Shown here piece by piece: positions 33,249 to 41,851 of a stretch of 64,000 bases of DNA (position 1 is the stretch's first letter; every line of letters starts with the position of its first letter). Source of the stretch: JANXVR01 sp034667405 (GTDB taxonomy: Bacteria > Actinomycetota > UBA4738 > HRBIN12); NCBI GenBank assembly GCA_034667405.1, contig JAXDJX010000019.1, positions 310,001-374,000 of the forward strand, in the 5' to 3' direction. A program made the position numbers and the translations under genes. The notes beneath the pieces are model-generated. The model was not told where the DNA came from and made no database searches. It saw only the letters and a list, made by a program, of their open reading frames with translations.

Positions 33249-33914
33249 CTAAAGCGTGGCCAAGACCGCAGGGATGTCGCGGAGAGTCGTGACCGATGCG
33301 TCCGACTCCGCGAGTTGGAGCGCGGTGGGTTCGTTGGGGGCTTCCCCGCGCAAGACCCATATCGCCCGCATGCCCGCGCTCTTCGCGGGGATGACGTCGT
33401 AGTCCAGTCGGTCGCCGAGCATCACGGCGTGCGCGGGCGAGACTCCCGCCGTGTAGAGGACATGCGCGTAGAGGCGGGGATCCGGTTTCTCCAATCCGAT
33501 GTCTTCGCTCACTCCCCAGATCTCGAAGAAATCCTCGATCCCGTCGCGCGCCATGGCATCGCGCACCTGACTCGGTTGATTGGCGATGATGCCCAGACGA
33601 TAGCGGCCGGTCAGGGCCTCGAGACACGGTTTCACGTCGGGCTCCAACGCGTGGGGCGGATACGCCCAGTACCGTGTCGCCGCGTCTCGCAGCGCGTCCG
33701 TATCCGCCCCCGGGCCCAAAAATCTCGCAGCCATGCGACGACGGAAGGAACCGGACTGCGCAGCACGGGCCAGGGCATACTCCCCGTCGAACTCGACATC
33801 CGCGAACTCCGCACCCATGTCTCGGAGCGCACGGCGGAGAGCTTCGGTGTAGATGGTGTCGGAGTACATCACTCCCCCGATGTCGAAGAACACCATCTCG
33901 ATCGCAACCGCCAC
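33249..33914 (-). CDS. HAD superfamily hydrolase
   Basis: 221 residues. Motif I is FFDIGGVMYSDT with the nucleophilic Asp; the second Asp is replaced by Gly, as in many DxGGV-type HADs. Motif II lies in LGIIANQPS, the conserved Lys in DIGLEKPDPRLY and motif III in VMLGDRLDYDVIPAKSAGM. Likely a small-molecule phosphatase or dehalogenase. GTG 33914 chosen because TAGGAT (33922-33927) lies 7 bases upstream; an in-frame ATG at 33923 overlaps that -10 and cannot be the start if the promoter is real. Confidence 0.85.
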   Translation of the reverse strand: MAVAIEMVFFDIGGVMYSDTIYTEALRRALRDMGAEFADVEFDGEYALARAAQSGSFRRRMAARFLGPGADTDALRDAATRYWAYPPHALEPDVKPCLEALTGRYRLGIIANQPSQVRDAMARDGIEDFFEIWGVSEDIGLEKPDPRLYAHVLYTAGVSPAHAVMLGDRLDYDVIPAKSAGMRAIWVLRGEAPNEPTALQLAESDASVTTLRDIPAVLATL

Positions 33915-33921
33915 GAGGCGC

Positions 33922-33927
33922 ATCCTA
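33922..33927 (-). promoter_or_regulatory. -10 box of leaderless HAD hydrolase promoter
   Basis: TAGGAT on the minus strand, 7 bases before GTG 33914, in the short gap to the RNA methyltransferase gene. Confidence 0.45.
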
Positions 33928-33935
33928 CCGGCCCC

Positions 33936-34742
33936 TCACGCGTGCGGTGCCAGCGCGTAGAACGCGACCGCTGCGGCAGCGGCGGCGTTCAGCGAATCGA
34001 TCCCCGTTCGCATCGGGATCCGCAGGCGGAGATCGGCGGCCTCCAGCCAGTGCGACGACGAACCCCGCCCCTCGTTGCCTACCACCAACGCCAGACGGGG
34101 ATGGTCCGTCGGTTCGACGCTTCCGAGCTCAACGGCGTCGGCCGCCGGGGTCAATGAGGCCAGGGTGAACCCTGCCGCTTTCAGGACCGCAGGGCCTTCA
34201 CGCCAATGGATACGGGTCCACGGAACATTGAACACGGCACCCATGGAGGTGCGGACGGCCCGCCGATAGAGCGGGTCGCCGCACCGGGGGGTGAGCACCA
34301 CGCCGTCCACCCCCAACGCAGCCGCGCTTCGGAACACCGCTCCGACGTTCGTGTGGTCCACGAGATCCTCCAGAACTGCGATCCGTGCGGCACCGCGAAG
34401 CACGTCGTCCAGCGACGGCAGGGGTTTGCGGTCCATCGAGGCGAGTGCCCCTCGGTGGACGGGGAAGCCGACGGTTGCTTCCATCACATGGTCCTCGACC
34501 ACCAACACGTCGGCCGAGCCGGCGATGTCTTCGAGGGAGTGCAGCCAGCGTTCGGTCAGGAGGATCTTCCGCAGGGGGAACCCGGCGGCGACGGCACGGC
34601 GGATGGTCTTCGAACCTTCGGCCAGGAACAAGCCTTCCTCTGCCTCATGGCGGCGGCGGAACTGTTCGTCGCGCAGATCCAGGAAGTCGCTGAGACGGGG
34701 GTCGGTAGCGTCAGAGACGCGCTGGGATCCGGACACCGACAC
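33936..34742 (-). CDS. TrmH/SpoU family RNA 2'-O-methyltransferase
   Basis: 268 residues. An N-terminal RNA-binding substrate domain (about 15-100, with EEGLFLAEGSKTIRRAV) precedes the SPOUT knot. The three family motifs are visible: NVGAVFRSAAALGVDG, LALVVGNEGRGSS and IPMRTGIDSLNAAAAAAV. It methylates a ribose in rRNA or tRNA; target unknown. Two GTG starts compete: 34742, or 34736, which has TACGCT exactly 6 bases upstream and would be leaderless. Confidence 0.9.
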   Translation of the reverse strand: MSVSGSQRVSDATDPRLSDFLDLRDEQFRRRHEAEEGLFLAEGSKTIRRAVAAGFPLRKILLTERWLHSLEDIAGSADVLVVEDHVMEATVGFPVHRGALASMDRKPLPSLDDVLRGAARIAVLEDLVDHTNVGAVFRSAAALGVDGVVLTPRCGDPLYRRAVRTSMGAVFNVPWTRIHWREGPAVLKAAGFTLASLTPAADAVELGSVEPTDHPRLALVVGNEGRGSSSHWLEAADLRLRIPMRTGIDSLNAAAAAAVAFYALAPHA

Positions 34743-34763
34743 AGCGTACGCAGACGGCGCTGC

Positions 34764-36932
34764 TTAGGGCGCGTCGAGGTAGACGGCTACGCCGGCCCGC
34801 TCGTCGCCGGCGACGCGCGTGAAGTCGCCACCGACCATCACGTGGGCTCCTGAGGCGGTGAGCCCCCAGACGGCGCCGTTGGGTGCCGGCGACCACGAAC
34901 TGATGGAACCTGTGAGCGGATCGAGCCATGCGAGCGCGGGCCGGTGCACTGGCGTATTCCCGAAGTCGTCCCAGTGGCCGCCGACGTAGAGCCTGCCGTT
35001 CGCGAACGCGCACGCCTGGACATCGCCGTCCGCGTTGTCGTTCCAATTGACCTGTCCGGAGACCGCGTCGAACGCACGGATCCGCCCACCCGCGGGACCG
35101 CCCATACCGGCGAACACTTGGCTCCCGCCGAGCGTGACGGCGAACGTTTTGTAGAGCACGTACCCGTTGTTCGTCGGGAAGAACGCGCCGACCAGGTTCC
35201 CCGTGGTGGCATCGATCTTCGCGAGATGCGGTCGGTTGGTGGTGTTGATGGTGTTGAAGTCACCGGCGACGTAGACCGACGACCCGTCTGCGGCGACCGC
35301 GATGGACCGGATGAGCCCGTCGGCGCGCGGCTGCCACGAGGCATCGAGTTGACCGGTGCTCATCTTGAAGGCGCCCAGGTCGTTCGCGACCTGTCCGGCG
35401 AGCTTCGAGTAGAGACCGCCCGCGTACAACCGGTCACCGTAGGTCACCAACGATCGCACGATGCCGTTCGCCCGTGCGGTGAGCGCCGAGCTCAGGGCCC
35501 CCGTGCCGGCGTCAACCGCGGCGAGGTTCCCCCTCGAACTCCCCCCGACGTGGGTGAACTTCCCGCCGAGGTAGATGGTGGATCCGTCCGCAGATGCGGC
35601 GAGCGCGTACACACTCCCATCCACGTTGGCGTCCCAGCCTGAAACGGCAGCGCCGGTCGTGAGGTCGATCGCCACCAACCCGGATTGAACCTCGCCTCCC
35701 ATCCCCGTGAACGCGCCACCCACGTAGACGTGTACGGCGTCATCTGACAGAGCCAAGCTGTAGACAGGCAGGTTGGGCGTCCGGTCCCAGGCGGGATCGG
35801 CCGCCCCTGTGGTGGCGTCCAATGCCGCCAGCCGCGGGATCGGTTCGCCGCTGACCGAGGAGAACGAACCGCCGCTATAGACCGTGGTTCCGTCCGGTGT
35901 CGCAGCGAGCGATGTCACCGCACCCACAGCGTCGGGAGCCCAGTCGGGATCGATGTCACCGGTGGTGGTGTTCGTCGCGCCCAGGTTGGAGCGGGGATCT
36001 CCGTCCAGTGAGGAGAATGACCCTCCGATGAACAGCCGCGAGTCGTCCGAGGAGAGCGCGAGCGCAGAGACGGTTCCGTTCGTGTCGGAGCCCCATGCTG
36101 TCCGGGACCCGGAAGCATCGACCGCTGCCAGATCGCCTGCGGGGTCCCCGTTCACGTTCCCGAAGCTCCCTCCGATGAAGATGTGTTGGCTATCCCCCGT
36201 CACGGCCAACGCTCTGACGGTCCCGCTGACATCCGGATTCCACGTGCCGACAGTCCCGTTGGCCGGATCGATGGACGCGGCGTGGTTCCGGGTCAGGCCA
36301 CCCACCTGTGTGAAGTCGCCGCCTGCATACAGCTCCGAGCCATCGGGGGAGAGCGCCAATGTCCGTACGCCTCCGTTGGTGCCGGGGTTCCAAGCCTGCG
36401 GGTTGCCGGTGGTGCCGTCCAGTTCCCCCAAGCCGGCACGAGCCGAACGCTTCAGTTTCGTGAAGGTACCGCCAAGGTATAGGTGCGCCCCGTCAGCCGA
36501 GATGGCCATGGCATTGATCACACCGCCGACGATCTTGCAGGAGAAGGAGCTGACCGAGCCATCGGGCAAGATCCGGGCGAGGCCGTTCCGGAGTTCGCCC
36601 CCCACATGGGTGAACGCGCCGGCGATGTACCAACCACCATCCGGCGCGGCGATTGCGACGTTCACATCGCCGAGTACGGTGGGCATGGTGGCGTCCGTGG
36701 AACCGTCGACCGTCGCGAGTGAAACTCCGTTTCCCGTGCCGGGGGCCACTTGTGTGAAGGTCCCACCGACATACATGGTGGTGCCGACCTCGAGGGTCGC
36801 CCACACGCGCCCATTGACAACCCAGCTAGGTGAGGGCGCGCTGGCAACGTCTGCCTGCGCGGCGGGCGCGATGAGCATCGAACCGACGACAGCCAGCGTG
36901 AGGGCAGAGGCTAAGGAACGGAAAGGGCGCAC
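34764..36932 (-). CDS. Secreted beta-propeller repeat protein (DUF5122/delta-60-like repeats)
   Basis: 722 residues. Signal peptide of about 28 residues (RPFRSLASALTLAVVGSM..APAAQA), then about 13-14 repeats of roughly 45-50 residues with the pattern ...LxxSxDGxxLYxGGxFTxVxGxxRxxLAAxDxxTG...W.P. The count fits two seven-bladed propellers or one large solenoid. No enzyme motif, anchor or sorting signal is visible, so it is probably an extracellular binding or structural protein. GTG 36932 is preferred: it follows a GGAG site, whereas an upstream GTG at 36965 overlaps the promoter -10. Function unknown. Confidence 0.8.
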   Translation of the reverse strand: MRPFRSLASALTLAVVGSMLIAPAAQADVASAPSPSWVVNGRVWATLEVGTTMYVGGTFTQVAPGTGNGVSLATVDGSTDATMPTVLGDVNVAIAAPDGGWYIAGAFTHVGGELRNGLARILPDGSVSSFSCKIVGGVINAMAISADGAHLYLGGTFTKLKRSARAGLGELDGTTGNPQAWNPGTNGGVRTLALSPDGSELYAGGDFTQVGGLTRNHAASIDPANGTVGTWNPDVSGTVRALAVTGDSQHIFIGGSFGNVNGDPAGDLAAVDASGSRTAWGSDTNGTVSALALSSDDSRLFIGGSFSSLDGDPRSNLGATNTTTGDIDPDWAPDAVGAVTSLAATPDGTTVYSGGSFSSVSGEPIPRLAALDATTGAADPAWDRTPNLPVYSLALSDDAVHVYVGGAFTGMGGEVQSGLVAIDLTTGAAVSGWDANVDGSVYALAASADGSTIYLGGKFTHVGGSSRGNLAAVDAGTGALSSALTARANGIVRSLVTYGDRLYAGGLYSKLAGQVANDLGAFKMSTGQLDASWQPRADGLIRSIAVAADGSSVYVAGDFNTINTTNRPHLAKIDATTGNLVGAFFPTNNGYVLYKTFAVTLGGSQVFAGMGGPAGGRIRAFDAVSGQVNWNDNADGDVQACAFANGRLYVGGHWDDFGNTPVHRPALAWLDPLTGSISSWSPAPNGAVWGLTASGAHVMVGGDFTRVAGDERAGVAVYLDAP

Positions 36933-36963
36933 GTCAGATCTCCGGGGGTTGACTTGGATAAGC

Positions 36964-36993
36964 ACCGTACCTAGGCCGGCTGAGTTCAGTCAA
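36964..36993 (-). promoter_or_regulatory. Promoter of the beta-propeller gene (TTGACT-18-TACGGT)
   Basis: Minus strand: TTGACT at 36988-36993, 18-base spacer, TACGGT at 36964-36969. Transcription would begin near 36957, about 25 bases before the proposed GTG at 36932. Confidence 0.6.
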
Positions 36994-37018
36994 TAGAGCG
37001 AAGGTAGCGAGAGGCCGA

Positions 37019-37852
37019 CTACGGCCGGCCTGCCAGGCGTTTGAGTTCGGCTAGGCGGGCGGCATCCGTGGTGTCACACCCCAGGCGGTAATCGTAGCGA
37101 GCCCCGTGGCAGTCGCTGGCGCCGGTGCGGATCAGTCCCAGGCGATCCGCGAGCGCGCCGTAGTACGCGCGTTGCTCGGCGTTGTGGTCGGGATGATCGA
37201 CCTCCAGGCCGACCATGCCGTCGGCGGCCATCTGTTCGATCAAGCTGTCGGGAACCGAACCGTTCCCTTTCCACATGGCCGGGTGCGCGAGCACGCAGAC
37301 GCCACCGGTCTGTTTGATGAGCCCCAGCGAGTCCACCGGATCCAAGGCGTGCTTGGGTACGTAGGCGACCCCGCCGTCGGAGATGAACCGGTCGAAGGCT
37401 TCTTTCTCCTGAGCGACGATCCCTGCCTCGACCATCGCTTGGGCGATGTGGGGACGCGCGATCAGGTCGTCTCCGGCGATCTCGCGGACACGTTCGAAGG
37501 AGATGTCGAAGCCCAACTCTTGGAGCTTCTCGATCATCAACTCGCCGCGGCGGAAACGAGTATCGGTGAGACGCTTGAGTTCTTCCTGGAGCGGGACGTT
37601 CGCCGGATCGATGAAGTAGCCCAGGACGTGGAGACTGGCGCCGTCGTATTCAGCGCTGAATTCGATGCCGGGGATGATCTCCAGGTCGGTTCCCTCGGCT
37701 GCGGCGTAGGCCTCTGTGTAGCCGGCCGTCGTGTCGTGATCGGTGATGGCGATGCCGTCCAAGCCGCGCTCGATGGCCATCGCGACGTTCTCGGTGATGG
37801 TCTGGGTCCCGTCGGAGCAGGTGCTGTGTGTGTGGAGGTCGTAGCCGCTCAT
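37019..37852 (-). CDS. PHP-domain phosphoesterase (RNase AM/TrpH-like)
   Basis: 277 residues. Begins with the PHP metal motif YDLHTHSTCSDG, followed by GIAITDHDT, IIPGIEFSAEYDG, ARPHIAQAMVE, the late VLAHPAMW segment and TGASDCHG. This set of His/Asp ligands for three metals matches the family that includes E. coli RNase AM (YciV/TrpH), a 5'-3' exonuclease and 3',5'-nucleotide phosphatase. Start taken at ATG 37852 from homology; GTG 37888 with a weak GGCGGGG site is the alternative. Confidence 0.88.
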   Translation of the reverse strand: MSGYDLHTHSTCSDGTQTITENVAMAIERGLDGIAITDHDTTAGYTEAYAAAEGTDLEIIPGIEFSAEYDGASLHVLGYFIDPANVPLQEELKRLTDTRFRRGELMIEKLQELGFDISFERVREIAGDDLIARPHIAQAMVEAGIVAQEKEAFDRFISDGGVAYVPKHALDPVDSLGLIKQTGGVCVLAHPAMWKGNGSVPDSLIEQMAADGMVGLEVDHPDHNAEQRAYYGALADRLGLIRTGASDCHGARYDYRLGCDTTDAARLAELKRLAGRP

Positions 37853-37952
37853 GTCGGAAGGGTGGCAGACCGAGGCCGATCTCGTCACGTCGCCCCGCCG
37901 CCATCACCTAGGACGGGGTCCCCGGGGCGCGCGAAGTAGCGGCTTCTGCAAC

Positions 37953-37958
37953 TATGGT
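37953..37958 (+). promoter_or_regulatory. -10 box of VIT1-like gene promoter
   Basis: TATGGT, 8 bases before ATG 37967, with no ribosome-binding site; a leaderless start is likely. Confidence 0.4.
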
Positions 37959-37966
37959 TCGTGACC

Positions 37967-38794
37967 ATGGCTGATCCCACGATGCCGCCTGAGGACCTCC
38001 GGACGAAGCGGGAACTGCCGCGCATCCTCGATGCGCACAAGCGTCTCCAGAAGGGGAATGACCTCTTGCCCCACCGCGGCCGCGCTCAAGCAGGCAGCGG
38101 CGATTCCAAAGAACCCACAGGCTCGGCGGGGAAGAGCGGTGCCTTGCGCGCCGCCATCTTCGGCATCAACGACGGCCTGCTCACGAACACGTCGCTCATC
38201 ATGGGGTTCGCGGGCGCGTCGCAGAGCCGCGCGGTCATCGTGCTCGCCGGCATCTCCGGCCTGCTCGCAGGGGCCTTCTCCATGGGGTCGGGCGAGTACG
38301 TCTCGATGCGTGTGCAGCGCGAGGTGTTGGAACGACTGCTCCACCTGGAAGCCCACGAGCTCGGCAACGATCCGGAGGGCGAACGGCAGGAGCTCGCCGA
38401 GATCTACGAACGCAAGGGCTTCCCGCCGGACCTTGCCGAACGTGTCGCGACTGAACTCATGCGCGATCCGAAGGTGGCGCTGGACACGCACGCCCGGGAG
38501 GAACTGGGGATCGATCCGGACGAAGGCCTCGGCTCGCCGTGGGGAGCCGCGATCTCTTCGTTCGTCATGTTCGCCGTGGGTGCCCTGCTTCCGTTGATCC
38601 CGTTCTTCTTCCGTGGAGGTACGGGGGCCGCCGTGGTCGCCGGCGCCATCGCCGGCGTCTCGCTCCTCACGGTGGGTGGGCTCACGTCGTTGCTCACGGG
38701 ACGTGGCCCCGTCTTTTCGGCGGTCCGTCAGCTGATGATCGGGGTGCTGGCGGCCCTCGTCACCTATGGGATCGGCACACTGGTCAGCGTCTAA
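37967..38794 (+). CDS. VIT1/CCC1 family iron/manganese transporter-like protein
   Basis: 275 residues. Hydrophilic N-terminus (about 1-60), then the CCC1/VIT1 core: LRAAIFGINDGLLTNTSLIMGFAGA, AFSMGSGEYVSMRVQREVLE with metal-site acids, a cytosolic helical metal-binding hairpin (ELAEIYERKGFPPDLAERVATELM) and three further helices. Five membrane helices in total, as in the family. Moves Fe2+ or Mn2+ out of the cytosol. An in-frame GTG at 37961 lies 2 bases from the -10, so ATG 37967 is preferred. Confidence 0.88.
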   Translation: MADPTMPPEDLRTKRELPRILDAHKRLQKGNDLLPHRGRAQAGSGDSKEPTGSAGKSGALRAAIFGINDGLLTNTSLIMGFAGASQSRAVIVLAGISGLLAGAFSMGSGEYVSMRVQREVLERLLHLEAHELGNDPEGERQELAEIYERKGFPPDLAERVATELMRDPKVALDTHAREELGIDPDEGLGSPWGAAISSFVMFAVGALLPLIPFFFRGGTGAAVVAGAIAGVSLLTVGGLTSLLTGRGPVFSAVRQLMIGVLAALVTYGIGTLVSV

Positions 38795-38845
38795 ACGCCG
38801 GCGCCTGACGCCAACGCGGGTGTGTAACGCGCCGATGGAGTTTCT

Positions 38846-39199
38846 ATGGCAGGGCTTGCCAGCGACGGCGCCCGCGACGATGCTCAAGCCCTGATGCCGT
38901 TCAGTGTGATGTTCTCGATCGTCCTCATCGGTGCCGGCGGAGCGAGTGCCGGGGTCGTCGGACTCCTGTCACCCAAGGGCCAGCGACTCGATGCCTTCCT
39001 CGCGCTGGTGATCGGGGCCGGTGTCGGAGTGGCCGCTCTTGGGATCGGGACGTACATCCAGGGTTCGGGGAGCTCAAGCCAGGGTCAGCAGAACGTCCTG
39101 CTGTACGCATCGCTCGCCGGCTTCGTGGCGGTCATCTTCGGACTCATGCTCCTGCGGTACCGGGCGCGCGCAGCAGATCACGCACGTTTCGAGAGCTAG
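38846..39199 (+). CDS. Hypothetical membrane protein with three helices
   Basis: 117 residues, not recognised. Three hydrophobic helices (about 18-42, 49-70, 84-104), a glycine-rich loop GSGSSSQGQQN between the second and third, and a basic C-terminus. GGAG lies eight bases before ATG 38846. Possibly co-transcribed with the VIT1-like gene 51 bases upstream. Its TAG stop shares a CTAG with the stop of the convergent hydroxyacid oxidase. Confidence 0.6.
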   Translation: MAGLASDGARDDAQALMPFSVMFSIVLIGAGGASAGVVGLLSPKGQRLDAFLALVIGAGVGVAALGIGTYIQGSGSSSQGQQNVLLYASLAGFVAVIFGLMLLRYRARAADHARFES

Positions 39200-40224
39200 C
39201 CCGGCGCCGGAGTCACCAGGTCCCGCGTGATCTCATCCACGGTGCGACACCCCGTCAGCGCCATCGCGTTCTCGAACTCGTCGTAGAGGATCTCCAGGGC
39301 ACGCGAGACGCCCGCTTCTCCCTCGGCTGCCAGCGCCATCGCCAGGGGACGCGCGGTGAGGACCGCATCGGCGCCCAGCGCCAATGCTTTGAGGATGTCG
39401 GTTCCCCGCCTGATGCCGCCGTCCATGAGCACCGGGATCCTGCCGGCGACGGCGTCCACCACCTCGGGGAGCGCCGTGAGCCCCGCCGGCGAACCGTCCA
39501 GCTGTCGGCCGCCGTGATTCGACACCACGATGGCGTCAACGCCTGCGCCCACCGCCAGGGTCGCGTCCTCCGCCGTCAAGATCCCCTTGAGCACCAACGG
39601 CAGTCCTGGCGTGAGCGCGCGGATCCAACCAAGGTCGTCCCAGTCCAAGAACGGGTCGTACTCCATGTCGGGGCCGGAGATCGGCACCGGCAGCGTGACG
39701 CCGCTCCGCGCGTCCTTGTGCCGCAGACCCCCCACCGGGAAGTCCACGGTGAGACAGACGGCGCCGAACCCCGCCGCCGCCACCCGCTTCAAGATGGGTT
39801 CGGTGACGGAGTGGTCCTCATAGACATAGAGCTGCCACCACTTCGGACCGGGCGACGCCGCCGAGACCTCTTCGAGGAACGTATCCGTCGTGCTTGAGAC
39901 AACCATGATGGTTCCGGCCTGAGCGGCCGCGCGGGCAGTGGCGCGCTCGCCCTCTTCGTGCGCGAGGCTCTGGAAAGCCCACGGCGCCACCAGCAGTGGG
40001 AACGCGAGCGGTGAGCCCAGGATGCTCGTCGATGTGTCGGGCCGGCCCGCCCCACGGAGGAACCGTGGCCGGAGCATCCATCGGTCGAACGAGCGCCGGT
40101 TCTCGGCGAGGGTCCATTCGTCGCCGGCACCTCCATCCACGTAGTCGAAGAAGTCCGCAGGAAGCAGATCCTTCGCGACGGCGCGGAAATCATCGACGAT
40201 GACGTATCGGTCCAGGTTGGCCAC
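39196..40224 (-). CDS. FMN-dependent alpha-hydroxy-acid oxidase/dehydrogenase
   Basis: 342 residues of the glycolate oxidase/L-lactate dehydrogenase barrel. Visible: DYVDGGAGDEWTL near the N-terminus, LLVAPWAFQSLAHEEGE, the FMN lysine in PLVLKGILTAEDA, the catalytic VSNHGGRQLDG and the phosphate-binding DGGIRRGTDILKALALGADAV. Oxidises a 2-hydroxy acid such as lactate or glycolate. GTG 40224 has TAGGAT 6 bases upstream (40231-40236). Divergent from pgsA. Confidence 0.93.
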   Translation of the reverse strand: MANLDRYVIVDDFRAVAKDLLPADFFDYVDGGAGDEWTLAENRRSFDRWMLRPRFLRGAGRPDTSTSILGSPLAFPLLVAPWAFQSLAHEEGERATARAAAQAGTIMVVSSTTDTFLEEVSAASPGPKWWQLYVYEDHSVTEPILKRVAAAGFGAVCLTVDFPVGGLRHKDARSGVTLPVPISGPDMEYDPFLDWDDLGWIRALTPGLPLVLKGILTAEDATLAVGAGVDAIVVSNHGGRQLDGSPAGLTALPEVVDAVAGRIPVLMDGGIRRGTDILKALALGADAVLTARPLAMALAAEGEAGVSRALEILYDEFENAMALTGCRTVDEITRDLVTPAPG

Positions 40225-40230
40225 CGCCGA

Positions 40231-40265
40231 ATCCTAGCGGCTCATCTAGTCCCTGTTGTTACGAT
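40231..40265. promoter_or_regulatory. Divergent leaderless -10 pair between hydroxyacid oxidase and pgsA-like gene
   Basis: Minus strand TAGGAT (40231-40236) is 6 bases before GTG 40224; plus strand TACGAT (40260-40265) is 9 bases before GTG 40275. The whole intergenic region is 50 bases, leaving no room for ordinary leaders. Confidence 0.5.
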
Positions 40266-40274
40266 GCCGTTCTC

Positions 40275-40853
40275 GTGAGCACCCCAGAGCGTCGGGCCGC
40301 CGCATTCCTGTCAGGGATCACCTACCTGCGGATCGTTCTGGTGCCGGCCGTTATGTGGCTCATCCTCGCCGGGTACCGGCTGCGTTACGCCTACGTCATC
40401 GGCGGGATCGTGTTCGCGATCGCAGCGATCACGGATTTCTTCGACGGACGCCTGGCGCGCCGGTGGAAACAGACCTCAACCTTGGGGAGCTTCCTCGATA
40501 CCACGGCGGACAAGCTGTTGGTATCGGGGGCGTTGGTGGCGCTGGTGGCCGTCGACCGCGCATCCACCTGGATCGCGTTCCTCATCATCGGGCGAGAGAT
40601 CCTGGTCATGGGGCTGCGGGGTGCCATCGCCGCCGACGGCGCCGTGATGAAGCCGTCGATCTGGGGCAAGACGAAGGCTGCCGTGCAGTTCGGCGCGATC
40701 TTCCTGGCGATCGTGCGGACGTCGGGCAAGGTTGGTCCGCTCTACCCCGATCAGTACGTGATGTTCCTCGCCGGGATCCTCACCATCGGTTCTGCGGTCG
40801 ATTACATCGCGCGGTTCTCAGGGGTTCTCTCCAGAACCCGCGAACGGCGTTGA
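40275..40853 (+). CDS. pgsA: CDP-alcohol phosphatidyltransferase (phosphatidylglycerophosphate synthase-like)
   Basis: 192-residue membrane enzyme. The CDP-alcohol phosphotransferase signature D-G-x2-A-R-x8-G-x3-D-x3-D is intact in TDFFDGRLARRWKQTSTLGSFLDTTADK (about 55-82). About five membrane helices. Probably transfers a phosphatidyl group from CDP-diacylglycerol to glycerol-3-phosphate; a different alcohol such as inositol phosphate is possible. The epimerase starts 4 bases downstream, so the two are one operon. Confidence 0.85.
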   Translation: MSTPERRAAAFLSGITYLRIVLVPAVMWLILAGYRLRYAYVIGGIVFAIAAITDFFDGRLARRWKQTSTLGSFLDTTADKLLVSGALVALVAVDRASTWIAFLIIGREILVMGLRGAIAADGAVMKPSIWGKTKAAVQFGAIFLAIVRTSGKVGPLYPDQYVMFLAGILTIGSAVDYIARFSGVLSRTRERR

Positions 40854-40857
40854 ACAC

Positions 40858-41850
40858 GTGACCCAAGCTGTGTTCCTGACCGGCGGCACGGGGTTCGTCG
40901 GCGGCGCGCTCTTGAGTAGGCTCGTGGCCGAGGGCAGCGAGGTTCGGGCATTGGCCCGGACCCCCGCGGGCGCCGAAGCGGTTCGTGTCCTCGGGGCCGA
41001 GCCGGTGAACGGCGATCTCTTCGATCATGACGTGCTGGTTCGCGCGATGGAGGGGTGCGCGACGGTCTTCCACGTAGCCGGCGTGAATGCCATGTGCATG
41101 CGGGACCCGAGTCCGATGTTCCGTGCCAATGTCGAGGGGGCCGGCGCGATGGTTCGGGCTGCCGCGGCCGCAGGGGTGGCGCGCCTGGTGCACACGTCCT
41201 CCGCAGCGACCATCGGTGAGCCGCGCGGAGTGGTCGGCACGGAGGACACTCCGCACCGCGGTTCGTTCCTGTCGTCGTATGAGAAGTCCAAATACCTGGG
41301 CGAACGCGAGGTTCTCTCGCGCGGGGAGGAGCTCGCAGTGGAAGTGGTCTGCGTGAATCCGTCGTCGGTGCAAGGGCCCGGCCGGATGGGTGGGTCGGCG
41401 CGCCTGCTGCTGGACCTAGCGAACGGCCGGGCTCCCATACTGGATACCTACGTCTCCATCGTGGACATCGCCGACTGCACCGAAGCGCACGTGCTTGCGG
41501 CGAGCCGCGGCGTGCCCGGCCATCGATACGTGGTGAGCGGCGCCACCCTTACCCCAAGATCAGCGGTGCATCTGCTCCGAGCCGAGACCGGTCATCCGCG
41601 CCATGTGGTGCGGCTGCCCCGGGTAGCCGCCGCCGTTGCCGGTGCCGCGGGGAGCGCGATCGCGACGGTGACCGGCCGCGACCTGCCGTTGTGCGCCGAA
41701 CTCGCTCGCACGCTGCTCCACGGGCATCGCTACGACGGCAGCCTGGCCGAGCGGGAACTTGGCCTTCGCTATACGCCTATCCGCCAGACCGTTCGTCGCA
41801 CCCTGGAGTGGTACGCCGAGCGCGGCCTCGCTCCCGTACCATTCCCCTGA
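40858..41850 (+). CDS. NAD-dependent epimerase/dehydratase family protein
   Basis: 330 residues, extended SDR. Nucleotide-binding FLTGGTGFVGGALLSRL at the N-terminus, VFHVAGVNA, the catalytic SSYEKSKY (Y-x3-K) and a downstream VVCVNPSSVQGPGR. The family includes sugar epimerases and dihydroflavonol/sterol reductase-like enzymes; the short C-terminal domain ending ...TVRRTLEWYAERGL fits the latter group. GTG start 40858. The glpX promoter lies in its last codons. Confidence 0.85.
   Translation: MTQAVFLTGGTGFVGGALLSRLVAEGSEVRALARTPAGAEAVRVLGAEPVNGDLFDHDVLVRAMEGCATVFHVAGVNAMCMRDPSPMFRANVEGAGAMVRAAAAAGVARLVHTSSAATIGEPRGVVGTEDTPHRGSFLSSYEKSKYLGEREVLSRGEELAVEVVCVNPSSVQGPGRMGGSARLLLDLANGRAPILDTYVSIVDIADCTEAHVLAASRGVPGHRYVVSGATLTPRSAVHLLRAETGHPRHVVRLPRVAAAVAGAAGSAIATVTGRDLPLCAELARTLLHGHRYDGSLAERELGLRYTPIRQTVRRTLEWYAERGLAPVPFP
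41837..41842 (+). promoter_or_regulatory. -10 box for glpX inside the epimerase 3' end
   Basis: TACCAT, 9 bases before the glpX ATG and within the last codons of the epimerase gene, whose stop is 1 base before the glpX start. Confidence 0.35.
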
Positions 41851-41851
41851 G

